Source: Bacillota bacterium
GTDB taxonomy: Bacteria; Bacillota; Clostridia; Christensenellales; SZUA-584
NCBI GenBank assembly: GCA_023428025.1
Contig: JAEYZN010000031.1
Coordinates: 48,144 to 112,143 of the forward strand
DNA length: 64,000 nucleotides
Direction of reading: 5' to 3'
Shown piece after piece: positions 1 through 7,347 of the stretch. Every line of letters starts with the position of its first letter. Positions within the stretch are counted from its first letter, which is position 1. The notes under the pieces are model-generated. The model had not been told where the DNA came from and did no database searches. It saw only the letters and a list, made by a program, of their open reading frames with translations. The position numbers and the translations under genes were made by a program.

Positions 1-227
1 AATTGCTTATTGAAGGGGACGGCCTTCAGGAGGATGAGATCAACAGGTACATTTCAGAAAACATTGAAGGCGACAGCCTGCTGGCTGTGGGGGACGACAA
101 GCTGATCAAGATCCATTACCATACCAACACGCCATGGAAGGTGCTGGAATATTGCGATACCCTGGGGGACATCTACGACATCGTTGTGGAGAATATGGAA
201 CGCCAGGAGAACGGCCTGCAGGGCTAG
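1..227 (+). CDS. DAK2/FakA-like kinase family protein, C-terminal fragment
   Basis: Only the last 74 or so codons are inside the window; the gene begins upstream of base 1. The visible segment contains GDSLLAVGDDKLIKIHYHTN followed by a Leu-Glu-Tyr stretch and ends with VENMERQ. This resembles the segment that follows the DAK2 domain in fatty-acid-kinase (FakA/YloV) and related proteins, where the pattern is GDSL-VVGDD-hydrophobic-K-H-HTN. In full-length FakA a further DegV-like domain follows, but here the reading frame stops 12 residues after the ENM motif, so this would be a short family member. No catalytic residues are visible because the kinase part is outside the window. The assignment to this superfamily is fairly likely; the substrate is unknown. 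Confidence 0.55.
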   Translation, partial: LLIEGDGLQEDEINRYISENIEGDSLLAVGDDKLIKIHYHTNTPWKVLEYCDTLGDIYDIVVENMERQENGLQG

Positions 228-265
228 CCACCGGCGCCGGATAATCTTTATTCAGTTTACAGAAG

Positions 266-299
266 CGATATCAGCCGCGAGCGGGCGGTATCGTTTTTT
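266..299 (+). terminator. Rho-independent terminator after the DAK2-like gene
   Basis: CGATA (266-270) pairs with TATCG (289-293), with an inner CCGC/GCGG stem, and a run of six T follows at 294-299. It lies between the convergent genes ending at 227 and 298. Confidence 0.65.
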
Positions 300-786
300 A
301 TTCCACACCGAACATCAGCCGCGCCAGTTCCCGGCCCGCCCGCGTTTTGAAGTATTTGTGGTGAAAGGTGACGAAGGCTTCGTGCGTGAAGTCGGCCTCG
401 TCGCGGTTGACCAGAAAGTCCGCCTCGATGATGATCTGGTAGTCGATGCCATTAACGTCCGTGTAGGTATGGTGGTGGGCGATGATGTACTGCACGCGCT
501 CTGAGACGGCTGCGCTCGCGCCGCAGCGCTCCAGTATCGGGCGGGCGATGGCGGGGCCTTCTTTTTCCTGCAGCTTGCCGCCGCACGCGCCGTATTTTTC
601 CTCGCAGTGGCGGATGGCGATGTCGTGCAGCACCGCGGTCAGCTCGACGACTGTCAGCGCTTCGCCGGTCAGGCCTTCTTTCTCTGCAATGGCGCGGGCA
701 AAGCCCAGCACCTTGAGCGCGTGACCCACGCGGCGGGTGTCGCTGCCGTTGACTTTTACCATCTCCAATATCGCCTGGCCTGTCAT
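298..786 (-). CDS. HD domain-containing phosphohydrolase
   Basis: A 162-residue single-domain protein. The HD signature is visible: an early His in the first helix (GHALKVLGFA), the HD pair in AVLHDIAIRHCEEKYG near residue 54, and a distal HHH segment (IIAHHHTYTD) near residue 105, the usual divalent-metal ligands of the HD superfamily. Such stand-alone HD proteins hydrolyse phosphomonoesters or nucleotides, but the substrate cannot be read from sequence. The start at 786 is preceded by AAAGGAGAG at good spacing. The gene faces away from the lipocalin-like gene at 906 and converges on the DAK2-like fragment. Cytoplasmic, with no signal peptide or membrane segment. Confidence 0.8.
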   Translation of the reverse strand: MTGQAILEMVKVNGSDTRRVGHALKVLGFARAIAEKEGLTGEALTVVELTAVLHDIAIRHCEEKYGACGGKLQEKEGPAIARPILERCGASAAVSERVQYIIAHHHTYTDVNGIDYQIIIEADFLVNRDEADFTHEAFVTFHHKYFKTRAGRELARLMFGVE

Positions 787-905
787 ATTTTCTCTCCTTT
801 GACGTGTATACGTTGATATTGTGACAAGACAAGTATATAATCATTTACAGGGATTTAACAATAATCCCGAACCGAAATTATACTTATATATTATTGGAGC
901 CTGTC

Positions 906-1925
906 ATGAATATCTTCTACCCGCTTAAAAAGGCGCTTATTTTGCGTAACCTTGAAAAGCGCAGGCAAGCGCACCCCTTTGCCGCCGAAGAGGCGGAACG
1001 CCACTCGATGCCCGCGGACGCGGGCGATGACCAGAACAACAGCCACTATTTCTCCTGCCATGACCTTATGGGCAACAGCCTGCTGATTCGCCATGCCCAG
1101 CGGGGCGTGAAACACATCGAGGTGTGGTTTGCTTACCGCGACGCGGCGGGCCGCGCGTATATCAGCGGCAGGCAGCTCTACGCCGCGGGCGAAGCGTCCA
1201 CCGGCGTGGCCTGTGTGGAGCCGGGCAAAACGTGGACGTTCTCATATGACGGCGAGGCGCAGGACCTGCGCTCCGGCCGGACAGTCCCTGCGGAGCTGGA
1301 CGCCACGTTCAACGCGATGGGCGGCATATTCGAGTTCGGCCACGACGTGGACGCGCGCGTGATGGCGGCGGCGATCGCGAAAGAGAAATGGAGCCGGGCG
1401 TTCTTCGAGGAGCTGCAGAGCAACGACCAGGTGCACTACGAGCAGCCGGGCCGGGCCGCCGGCACGCTGGAGCTGGGCGGGGAGATCATCCCGTTCAATC
1501 TTCCGGCGATGCGCGACCACTCCTTCGGCAAGCGCGACTGGAGCTACATGAACAGACACTTCTGGCTGATGGCGCTGATGGAGGACGGGCGGCAGCTGAA
1601 CGCCAACATGGTGAGCTACCCGGTGCTGAAGCTGATGACCGGCTATTATGCGGACGGCGGCAAAACGGTGTGCGTGGAGAACGCGCGCATCGTGGAAGAC
1701 GTGGTGAGGCCGCATGAGGTGCCGGAGGCGTTCACGTTTGAGGCACAGCTGACGGACGGGCGGGCCTTAAGCGTGGCGTGCCGCCGCGAGGCGGTGTTCC
1801 CGTTCCCGTTTGCGGGCGGGGCGTATACCATCTATGAGGGCGTGGGCGCGTTTGAGCTGGATGGCGCGAAGGGACGCGGCATACTCGAGTTCGGCTGGAA
1901 CGGCGATCCGTCCCGCTGCGTGTGA
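906..1925 (+). CDS. Lipocalin-like (CrtC/AttH-type) protein paired with PEP-synthase-like enzyme
   Basis: A protein of about 339 residues with no signal peptide. I chose ATG 906 (MNIFYPLKK) because GGAG lies six bases upstream; the in-frame TTG at 894 has no ribosome site. The sequence has the feel of the hydroxyneurosporene-synthase/AttH lipocalin-like fold: FNAMGGIFEFGHDV, a central MRDHSFGKRDW segment typical of that superfamily (R-D-H-S-x-G-x-R-W/D-W), and a final beta-rich half. It sits 13 bases before the PEP-synthase-like gene, and animal and bacterial proteins annotated as putative phosphoenolpyruvate synthase carry a comparable domain fused to the kinase; this is from memory and would need a search. 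Probable shared small-molecule substrate; exact reaction unknown. Confidence 0.5.
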   Translation: MNIFYPLKKALILRNLEKRRQAHPFAAEEAERHSMPADAGDDQNNSHYFSCHDLMGNSLLIRHAQRGVKHIEVWFAYRDAAGRAYISGRQLYAAGEASTGVACVEPGKTWTFSYDGEAQDLRSGRTVPAELDATFNAMGGIFEFGHDVDARVMAAAIAKEKWSRAFFEELQSNDQVHYEQPGRAAGTLELGGEIIPFNLPAMRDHSFGKRDWSYMNRHFWLMALMEDGRQLNANMVSYPVLKLMTGYYADGGKTVCVENARIVEDVVRPHEVPEAFTFEAQLTDGRALSVACRREAVFPFPFAGGAYTIYEGVGAFELDGAKGRGILEFGWNGDPSRCV

Positions 1926-1938
1926 CGGGAGGGCGGCC

Positions 1939-4308
1939 ATGATATACAGGATCACGGAGATACCCGAGGCGGCGCTCAAAGCCGTGGGCGGCAAGGCGCG
2001 CGGACTGCACAGCCTGGCGGCGTGCGGCCTCAATGTGCCGGACGGCTTTGTGGTGACGGACGCCGGAAGCGCGGCGGCGGCGGACGACGCGGCGGCATAT
2101 TATGAGATGCTGGGGCTGGGGAAAGTGGCGGTGCGGTCGTCCGCGGCGGCGGAAGATGGCATGGATTTTTCCAGCGCCGGGCAATACAGCACGTACCTCA
2201 ACGTGGCGGGCAAGGCCGCCGTCAGGCAGGCTGTGCGGGACTGCGCGGCCTCATTGCACAGCGAAACGGCACGGCAGTACGCGGCGACGTTCATCGGCGC
2301 GAAGAGCGCGCAGATGTGCGTGGTGGTGCAGGCGATGGCGGAAGGCGAGTTCTCCGGCGTGTGCTTCACGCAGCACCCGGACGGGCGCGGCGGCCTGCTG
2401 ATCGAGGCGGTGGAAGGGCTGGGCGAGGCGCTGGTGTCCGGCCACGCCACGGCGGTGGCCTGCCGCGTGGACGAAGAAACGCTGGCAGCGCCGGACAGCG
2501 GCTTTATGAGCGCGGCGCTGGTGCGCGAGATCGCCGCGGGAGCGCTCAGGGCAAAGGATTATTTCGGGTGCGAGCTGGACATCGAATGGGCCGTAAGGGG
2601 CAGCGAGGTGTTCTGGCTGCAGGCGCGTCCCATCACGGTGCAGGACGAGCCGGACGCGTTTGAGCTGGACAACACGGGCGTGAAGGATGACGACGTGGTG
2701 ACGACGTGCAATGTGGGCGAGATGCTGCCCGGCGCGGTGACGCCGCTGTCCATATCGACCAGCGTTTACGGCATCGACTACGGCATGCGCCGGATGATCG
2801 CGCATGTGGGCGGGGCGAAGCATTTAGGCGACATACCGCCCGGCAGCTGCGTGACCAACTTCGGGAATCATCTGTTTATCAATATATCCTCGCTGTATGC
2901 CATTGCCGACCATGTGGTGGGCGCGACACGGGAGGGCGTGGAGCTGAGCCTGTGCGGCCGGCTGCTGGAGAACGTGCCGCAGCCGCCGGTCCCCAGGGTA
3001 TCGAAGCTGGCCAGGATGAACAACGCGCGCAAGTATTTCACGATGATACTGCGCACCGGCCGGGCCTGCCGCAAGCTCAAAAACCTGGCGGACAGGGCGG
3101 ACATTCCCGCCCGCAGGACGGCCAAAGAGCAGCTGGCTGAGATAGACCAGCGGATATGGATGAACAATGAGGCGTTCTGGCTGCACTACATCACCTCGGG
3201 GCACTCGGGGTCCATGAGCAGCGCGCTGTTTTTGATACTGATGGCGGACGGGTGCGACGCGGACACGGCCAAGGCGAAGATCGCCGGGGTGCTGGAGGAT
3301 ATCGACGGCATCGAGAGCGTGGACATACTGCGCTCGCTGCGCCGGGCGGCGCGCGCATTGATCGCCGAGAAACCGGACATCGCGGCCCTGAGCGCCAAGG
3401 AGCTGGCGGCGTATCTGAAAACGTGCGGGCCGGAAAGCCGGCAGGCGCTGGACGAATTTTTGCAGCGGCACGGCCACCGCGCGATACGCGAGGCGGAGCT
3501 GCGCAGCCAATCGTGGCACGCGGACGAGGAGAGCCTGTGCAATTATCTGAAGACGGTGATATCGACCGGCGCGGAGGAGACGGCCAAAACGCGGGCGGTG
3601 GAGAAAAATATCGAGGCACTGCTGGCAGAGCAGAAGGGCCTGCTGAGCTGGATGACGCGCAGCATCATCTCTCAGGCGCGCAAGGGCGTGGTGAACCGCG
3701 AGTACACCAAGTCCCAAAGCATCCGCGTGGTGGACAAATTCAAGACGGCTTACCGGCAGCTGGCGGCGCTGCTGGTGCAAGACGGCATACTGCCCGACGC
3801 GGACCTCGTCTTCTTCCTGACGCATGACGAGCTGAAGCGGCTGGTGGACGGCGGCGATCTGGCGCTGGTGAAGCGGGCGCTGGCGCGGCGCAGGCTGCTG
3901 GAGCAGCAGAAGACCTTCCGCTACGACGAGGTGTGCGTGGGACGGCCCCGGCCAAAGCTGACCGTGGTGCGCCCCGCCGAGGGCACGGCGGTGCTGGCGG
4001 GCACGTCATTAAGCCGCGGCACGGCGACGGGGCGGGCGCGCGTGGTGCGCAGCGTGGACGAGGCCAACAGCCTGGAGCCCGGCGAGATCATGGTGGCGGC
4101 GTTCACCGACATCGGCTGGTCCCCGTATTATTGCATGCTGGGCGCGCTGGTGACCGAGGTGGGCTCGGCGCTGTCGCACGGGGCGGTGGTCGCAAGGGAG
4201 TACGCGCTGCCGCTGGTGTCCGGCGTGGCGTTTGCCACCGAGGTGATCCGCACCGGCGACATGATCAGCGTGGACGGCACGGCGGGCACGGTGGCCATCA
4301 TCGAATAG
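1939..4308 (+). CDS. PEP-synthase-like phosphotransferase (YvkC-type)
   Basis: 789 residues from ATG 1939, which has GGGAGG in front of it; upstream in-frame codons overlap the previous gene. Domain order: an N-terminal pyruvate-phosphate-dikinase-type ATP-binding domain (VGGKARGLHSL, then VRSSAAAEDGMDFSSAGQ near residues 65-85, and DIEWAVRGSEVFWLQARPI near 214-233), a long helical linker, and a C-terminal swivelling phosphohistidine domain with GSALSHGAVVAREY, the His at residue 747 being the predicted phosphoryl carrier. The separate PEP/pyruvate TIM-barrel of true PEP synthase is missing. That arrangement is the one seen in YvkC and rifampin phosphotransferase-type enzymes, so the protein probably phosphorylates a small molecule rather than pyruvate. 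It is probably co-transcribed with the lipocalin-like gene before it. Confidence 0.8.
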   Translation: MIYRITEIPEAALKAVGGKARGLHSLAACGLNVPDGFVVTDAGSAAAADDAAAYYEMLGLGKVAVRSSAAAEDGMDFSSAGQYSTYLNVAGKAAVRQAVRDCAASLHSETARQYAATFIGAKSAQMCVVVQAMAEGEFSGVCFTQHPDGRGGLLIEAVEGLGEALVSGHATAVACRVDEETLAAPDSGFMSAALVREIAAGALRAKDYFGCELDIEWAVRGSEVFWLQARPITVQDEPDAFELDNTGVKDDDVVTTCNVGEMLPGAVTPLSISTSVYGIDYGMRRMIAHVGGAKHLGDIPPGSCVTNFGNHLFINISSLYAIADHVVGATREGVELSLCGRLLENVPQPPVPRVSKLARMNNARKYFTMILRTGRACRKLKNLADRADIPARRTAKEQLAEIDQRIWMNNEAFWLHYITSGHSGSMSSALFLILMADGCDADTAKAKIAGVLEDIDGIESVDILRSLRRAARALIAEKPDIAALSAKELAAYLKTCGPESRQALDEFLQRHGHRAIREAELRSQSWHADEESLCNYLKTVISTGAEETAKTRAVEKNIEALLAEQKGLLSWMTRSIISQARKGVVNREYTKSQSIRVVDKFKTAYRQLAALLVQDGILPDADLVFFLTHDELKRLVDGGDLALVKRALARRRLLEQQKTFRYDEVCVGRPRPKLTVVRPAEGTAVLAGTSLSRGTATGRARVVRSVDEANSLEPGEIMVAAFTDIGWSPYYCMLGALVTEVGSALSHGAVVAREYALPLVSGVAFATEVIRTGDMISVDGTAGTVAIIE

Positions 4309-4363
4309 GCATCAAAAGAAAGACCAGCTATAAAAAATCAAGTAAAATGAAGAAAAGTTTTAT

Positions 4364-4414
4364 TAGGGCCTGTTAACATAATCCGAAGCGGGTGGATTAT
4401 GTTAACAGGCCCTA
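4364..4414. repeat. Perfect 21-bp inverted repeat with 9-base loop
   Basis: Arms at 4364-4384 and 4394-4414 are exact reverse complements (core GGGCCTGTTAACATAATC), separated by GAAGCGGGT. There is no T run, so it is not a classical terminator although it lies between convergent genes ending at 4308 and 4422. The arm sequence looks like an insertion-sequence end, and an IS110 relic lies 600 bases away. Confidence 0.9.
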
Positions 4415-4421
4415 GAATTGA

Positions 4422-4985
4422 TTAGCGAAGCAGTAAAGCTCTGTCAATCAGCTTGTTGTACAAATAGGTATCAAAAGGATCAAAATGATCTTTAGTAAAA
4501 TAACTGGCAGCAAACCATGCAATATCAGTATTCTCAGAAAGCTGAGGGCGGACTTGTTCCTGTTCATCACAGATAAGTAGATACGCCACTGATAAATGTA
4601 AATGTGCGTTAACATAACGGCCTCTTCGCCTATGACCGAATACAGGAAGGATGTCAATGGAGGCGATATGCCTTGAGAGCGGATTTATGGAAACAACCCC
4701 TGTTTCCTCTGCGGCTTCTTTGATGGCGACATGCAGCAAATCACTATCACCATCTGCATGTCCGCCTGTCCAAGCCCAAACGTTACGGATATTGTGGTGA
4801 ACCAATAGCACCTTATCTAACTGTTTATTCATCAAAAAGCCTGAACTCGTTATGTGAGCAATAGGGTTCTCTCGAAAGAGTACATTATGATTGTACTGTT
4901 GAATGTAAGATAAAATTATGCTCTTATCGGTATCTTCTTGCTCATTAGCTGGTGTGAACAGCCTAATATTGTTTATGTAATCCAT
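4422..4985 (-). CDS. Nudix hydrolase
   Basis: 187 residues from ATG 4985, with AGGAGGTG eight bases upstream. The Nudix box is GGHADGDSDLL...KEAAEETGV: the G, the EExG core and surrounding hydrophobics fit G-x5-E-x7-R-E-U-x-E-E-x-G-U, but the first Glu is Ser and the Arg is Lys, a variation seen in the GGHADGD-type subfamily. The protein should hydrolyse a nucleoside diphosphate linked to some moiety X. The gene is clearly richer in A and T than its neighbours, lies between a 21-bp palindrome and an IS110 relic, and is probably acquired. Cytoplasmic; substrate unknown. Confidence 0.85.
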   Translation of the reverse strand: MDYINNIRLFTPANEQEDTDKSIILSYIQQYNHNVLFRENPIAHITSSGFLMNKQLDKVLLVHHNIRNVWAWTGGHADGDSDLLHVAIKEAAEETGVVSINPLSRHIASIDILPVFGHRRRGRYVNAHLHLSVAYLLICDEQEQVRPQLSENTDIAWFAASYFTKDHFDPFDTYLYNKLIDRALLLR

Positions 4986-4998
4986 GTGACACCTCCTG

Positions 4999-5415
4999 CT
5001 AGATGTTTTTCTTTGGTGACGTTGGCGGGTATGGCCTGTTCTCTCTGGGAATTGTAAAAATGATGTTTTCCTCTTGCTTTAAGGGACTGGTAATACTCCG
5101 GCAGAATGGAGCCGCAGAATGTCCCCCGGTTGGCGGCAAACCAAACAGCCCGCCGCAGATAGGGCGAACCGCGCTTGGATATCTTCTGTTTTGTTTCGGT
5201 AAACTTGCCGATTGTGCTGCCTTAACATCATCCAGCAGGGCAATTATTCGCCGTTTGCAGTCGCCACAGTTGTCCACAAGCACCATCCGAAACAGGGTTA
5301 ATTGCCTTATGGCAACAATGTTTTCGTTAGGTATGCAGCGCATCCTACCGGTCGCGGTCAGCTCATTCGTATCTGACCGTAAAGACAGGGGTTCAATTCT
5401 TTCGTACGAAGCCAC
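4999..5415 (-). pseudogene. Decayed IS110-family transposase
   Basis: Reading the minus strand in several frames gives pieces in the order of an IS110 transposase. One frame holds IRQLTLFRMVLVDNCGDCKR then IIALLD, the conserved LTRFR...LK...IALLDQVF region after the catalytic N-terminal part. A second frame holds KFTETKQKISKRGSPYLRRA followed by VWFAAN, the typical C-terminal block. A third returns to NIIFTIPRENRPYPP, the usual C-terminal tail (IIFAILRENRPY). The middle of the protein is deleted and at least two frameshifts separate the blocks, so it is inactive. IS110 elements lack clear inverted repeats, so the ends cannot be fixed. No intact copy is visible in the window. Confidence 0.8.
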
Positions 5416-5784
5416 ACTTCAAGGAGAACAGACTGCGCGCTCTGCCTGTTACGCTTATTATCCCACATCCATCACAGGATAACAAGTTTTCATACGGCGT
5501 TCCTGTCAAAACACGAGGAGGCGCGGCTGACTCCGTTCGCCTCCTCATATAAGGTATTGTAAGCAGGGGGTTATCTGCCTGGCAATACTGGCGAGTCAAT
5601 CCCGCCATCTTCCTGCAATATAACGCGCAGCCTGTCCCAAAACACGGACAGCGGCGGCGCGTTTTGTTTTTGCCCGCATATAATTATGATAATGAACAGT
5701 TTGTTAAAAGCTGTGCGCTGTGATGGATTTTATGCGGGGGCTGTTATATAATGCAGGCTATGTTTGTATAATTCTGGTGCGGGC
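5416..5784. other. Gene-free stretch beside the IS110 relic
   Basis: No convincing gene. It holds a 9-bp inverted repeat GAGGAGGCG/CGCCTCCTC (5515-5523 and 5538-5546) and a terminator-like hairpin at 5622-5671, listed separately. The 71-residue minus-strand reading frame here has no ribosome site and no recognisable motif. Part of this DNA may be the degraded 5' end of the IS110 element. Confidence 0.6.
5622..5671 (+). terminator. Strong orphan terminator hairpin
   Basis: AACGCGC (5622-5628) pairs with GCGCGTT (5657-5663), enclosing a CTGTCC/GGACAG stem, and is followed by TTTTGTTTTT. No plus-strand gene precedes it within 1.3 kb, so it may terminate something that the island insertion removed, or a small RNA. 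Confidence 0.6.
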
Positions 5785-5814
5785 TTGAAAAGGCGGCGCA
5801 GTGGATGTTATAAT
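5785..5814 (+). promoter_or_regulatory. Sigma-A-type promoter of the UPF0316-LOG-ACT operon
   Basis: TTGAAA (5785-5790), an 18-base spacer and TATAAT (5809-5814), placed 28 bases before the ATG at 5843. Confidence 0.7.
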
Positions 5815-5842
5815 GACAGCTTGAACAAACAAAGGAGTTTGT

Positions 5843-6388
5843 ATGGATTTCTTACTGGATTTTTTGGCGAAGCCAAGCATTTGGCTTTATCTGTTCGTAT
5901 TTTTTGGCAAGATACTCGAGGTGGCGGTGGCCACCGTGCGTATTGTGCTGATTAACCGCGGCGAGCGCGTGAAGGGGTCCATCACCGGCTTTTTCGAAGT
6001 ATCGTTGTGGCTGGTGGTGACGGGCACCGTGCTCGTCGGCTTTCAGGAGGACCTGCTGCGCTGCCTGATATTTGCGGTGGCGTTCGCCCTCGGCAACTAT
6101 GTGGGGTCGTGGATTGAAAGCAAGCTGGCGTTTGGCCTGTGCTCGATACAGGTGATCGTGAACGAGGAAGGCGAAGCGGAATGTATGGCGAAGCTGCTTC
6201 GGGAAAAAGGCTTTGCGGTGACGCTGATGGAGGGCGAGGGCAAGTCCGGCAGGCGCGAGATACTGCTGCTGCACCTGAAGCGCAAGAGCATCCCGGCGGC
6301 GGTGGCGCTGATCAAGTCGCAGCTGTGCAACGCGGTGATTACCGTGAACGACATCAGGACGATCAACGGCGGGTATATCAAAAAATGA
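5843..6388 (+). CDS. UPF0316 / DUF2179 membrane protein
   Basis: 181 residues; start at ATG 5843 preceded by AAAGGAG. The N-terminal 90 or so residues form three hydrophobic segments (LYLFVFFGKILEVAVATVRI, SLWLVVTGTVLVGF, CLIFAVAFALGNYVG). The C-terminal part is a soluble alpha/beta domain beginning VIVNEEGEAECMAKLLREKG, like the DUF2179 domain of YitT and YebE-type proteins. The VRIVLINRGERVKGSITGFFEV stretch is characteristic of UPF0316. Function is not known for the family; the soluble domain may bind a small ligand. First gene of a three-gene operon; its stop overlaps the next start as ATGA. Confidence 0.8.
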   Translation: MDFLLDFLAKPSIWLYLFVFFGKILEVAVATVRIVLINRGERVKGSITGFFEVSLWLVVTGTVLVGFQEDLLRCLIFAVAFALGNYVGSWIESKLAFGLCSIQVIVNEEGEAECMAKLLREKGFAVTLMEGEGKSGRREILLLHLKRKSIPAAVALIKSQLCNAVITVNDIRTINGGYIKK

Positions 6389-6963
6389 GACGGTTTGTGT
6401 GCGTGTACGCGTCCAGCAGTAAATGGCTGGATGAAACATATGTGAACGCGGCAACGGCGTTGGGCCGGGCGCTGGCGGCGCGGGGCATCGGCCTCGTGTA
6501 CGGCGCGGGCGCGGAAGGGCTGATGGGCGCGCTGGCGCGCGGCGCGGCGGGAGCCGGGGGTACGGTGGTCGGCGTGGTGCCTGAGAAGATGAATGTGGAC
6601 GGCGTCATTTACGACGGGTGCACCGAGCTGTTTGTGACGCGCACCATGCGCGAGCGCAAGGCGCTGATGGAGGAGAAGGCGGACGCGTTTGTCGCGCTGC
6701 CCGGCGGCTTCGGCACGTTCGAGGAGCTGCTGGAGATCATCACCTTAAAGCAGCTGGGATATCATCGGAAACCCATCGCGATACTCAACACAAACGGGTA
6801 TTACGACGCCCTCATCGAGCAGTTTGACACGGCGGTGGCGCAGAAGTTCGCCTCTCCCGACGTGCTGACGCTGTTCGGCGTGTTCGGGGATATCGGCAAG
6901 GCGCTGGCTTATATTGAGAATGACCAGCCGACGGAGTATATTAAAAACAGGCTGTTCAAGTAA
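6385..6963 (+). CDS. LOG family protein (TIGR00730)
   Basis: 192 residues from ATG 6385, which overlaps the previous stop by four bases; the long upstream open frame is a shadow. The family motif PGGFGTFEELLEIITLKQLG (residues about 109-128) contains the PGGxGTxxE signature of LONELY GUY-type phosphoribohydrolases, and a Rossmann-like start VCVYASSSKW, VYGAGAEGLMG precedes it. Characterised relatives hydrolyse nucleoside 5'-monophosphates (including cytokinin riboside monophosphates) to base and ribose 5-phosphate. The bacterial role is uncertain. It is translationally coupled to the UPF0316 gene and followed 15 bases later by an ACT-domain gene. Confidence 0.85.
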   Translation: MRRFVCVYASSSKWLDETYVNAATALGRALAARGIGLVYGAGAEGLMGALARGAAGAGGTVVGVVPEKMNVDGVIYDGCTELFVTRTMRERKALMEEKADAFVALPGGFGTFEELLEIITLKQLGYHRKPIAILNTNGYYDALIEQFDTAVAQKFASPDVLTLFGVFGDIGKALAYIENDQPTEYIKNRLFK

Positions 6964-6978
6964 ACACGGAGGATGAAC

Positions 6979-7248
6979 ATGAAAGCGATCGTAACAGTGA
7001 CGGGACGGGACAAGACGGGCATCATCGCGGGCGTGTCGGCGGCGCTGTCGGCATGCGGCGTGAACATACTGGACATTAGCCAGACGGTGCTGCAGGATTA
7101 CTTTGCGATGATCATGCTGGTGGACCTCTCCGGCAGCAAGCTGTCGTTCGCGGACCTTTCCGACAAGCTGACCGAGACGGGCCGGGACATCTGCATGGAT
7201 ATCCGCATCATGCGCGAGGAGATATTCGATGCGATGCACCGTATCTAG
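6979..7248 (+). CDS. ACT domain protein, UPF0237 family
   Basis: 89 residues, essentially one ACT domain: MKAIVTVTGRDKTGIIAGVS, then a helix, NILDISQTVLQDYFAMIMLV and a second half ending REEIFDAMHRI. The GRDKTGIIAGVS segment is the usual ligand loop. I prefer ATG 6979 because GGAGG at 6968-6972 directly abuts the earlier ATG at 6973 but is six bases before 6979. UPF0237 proteins are stand-alone ACT domains thought to sense amino acids or related ligands; no target is known. Last gene of the operon, followed by two hairpins with a T run. Confidence 0.9.
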   Translation: MKAIVTVTGRDKTGIIAGVSAALSACGVNILDISQTVLQDYFAMIMLVDLSGSKLSFADLSDKLTETGRDICMDIRIMREEIFDAMHRI

Positions 7249-7271
7249 ACTTCGCTCTGGCAATAATAAAA

Positions 7272-7347
7272 GCGGGAGGCCACCGGCCCCCCGCAAACAG
7301 ATGATTTATTTGTGCCTTGGGCCAACCCGAGGCACATTTTTATTTTT
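7272..7347 (+). terminator. Double hairpin terminator of the UPF0316-LOG-ACT operon
   Basis: First hairpin GCGGGAGGCC (7272-7281) with GGCCCCCCGC (7285-7294), one mismatch. Second hairpin TGTGCCTTGGG (7311-7321) with CCCGAGGCACA (7326-7336), then TTTTTATTTTT. The serpin stop codon on the other strand lies inside the T run. Confidence 0.85.

Noticed and set aside
5003..5482. 159-residue plus-strand frame opposite the IS110 relic
   Set aside because: Its complement gives the IS110 blocks, which explain the sequence better.
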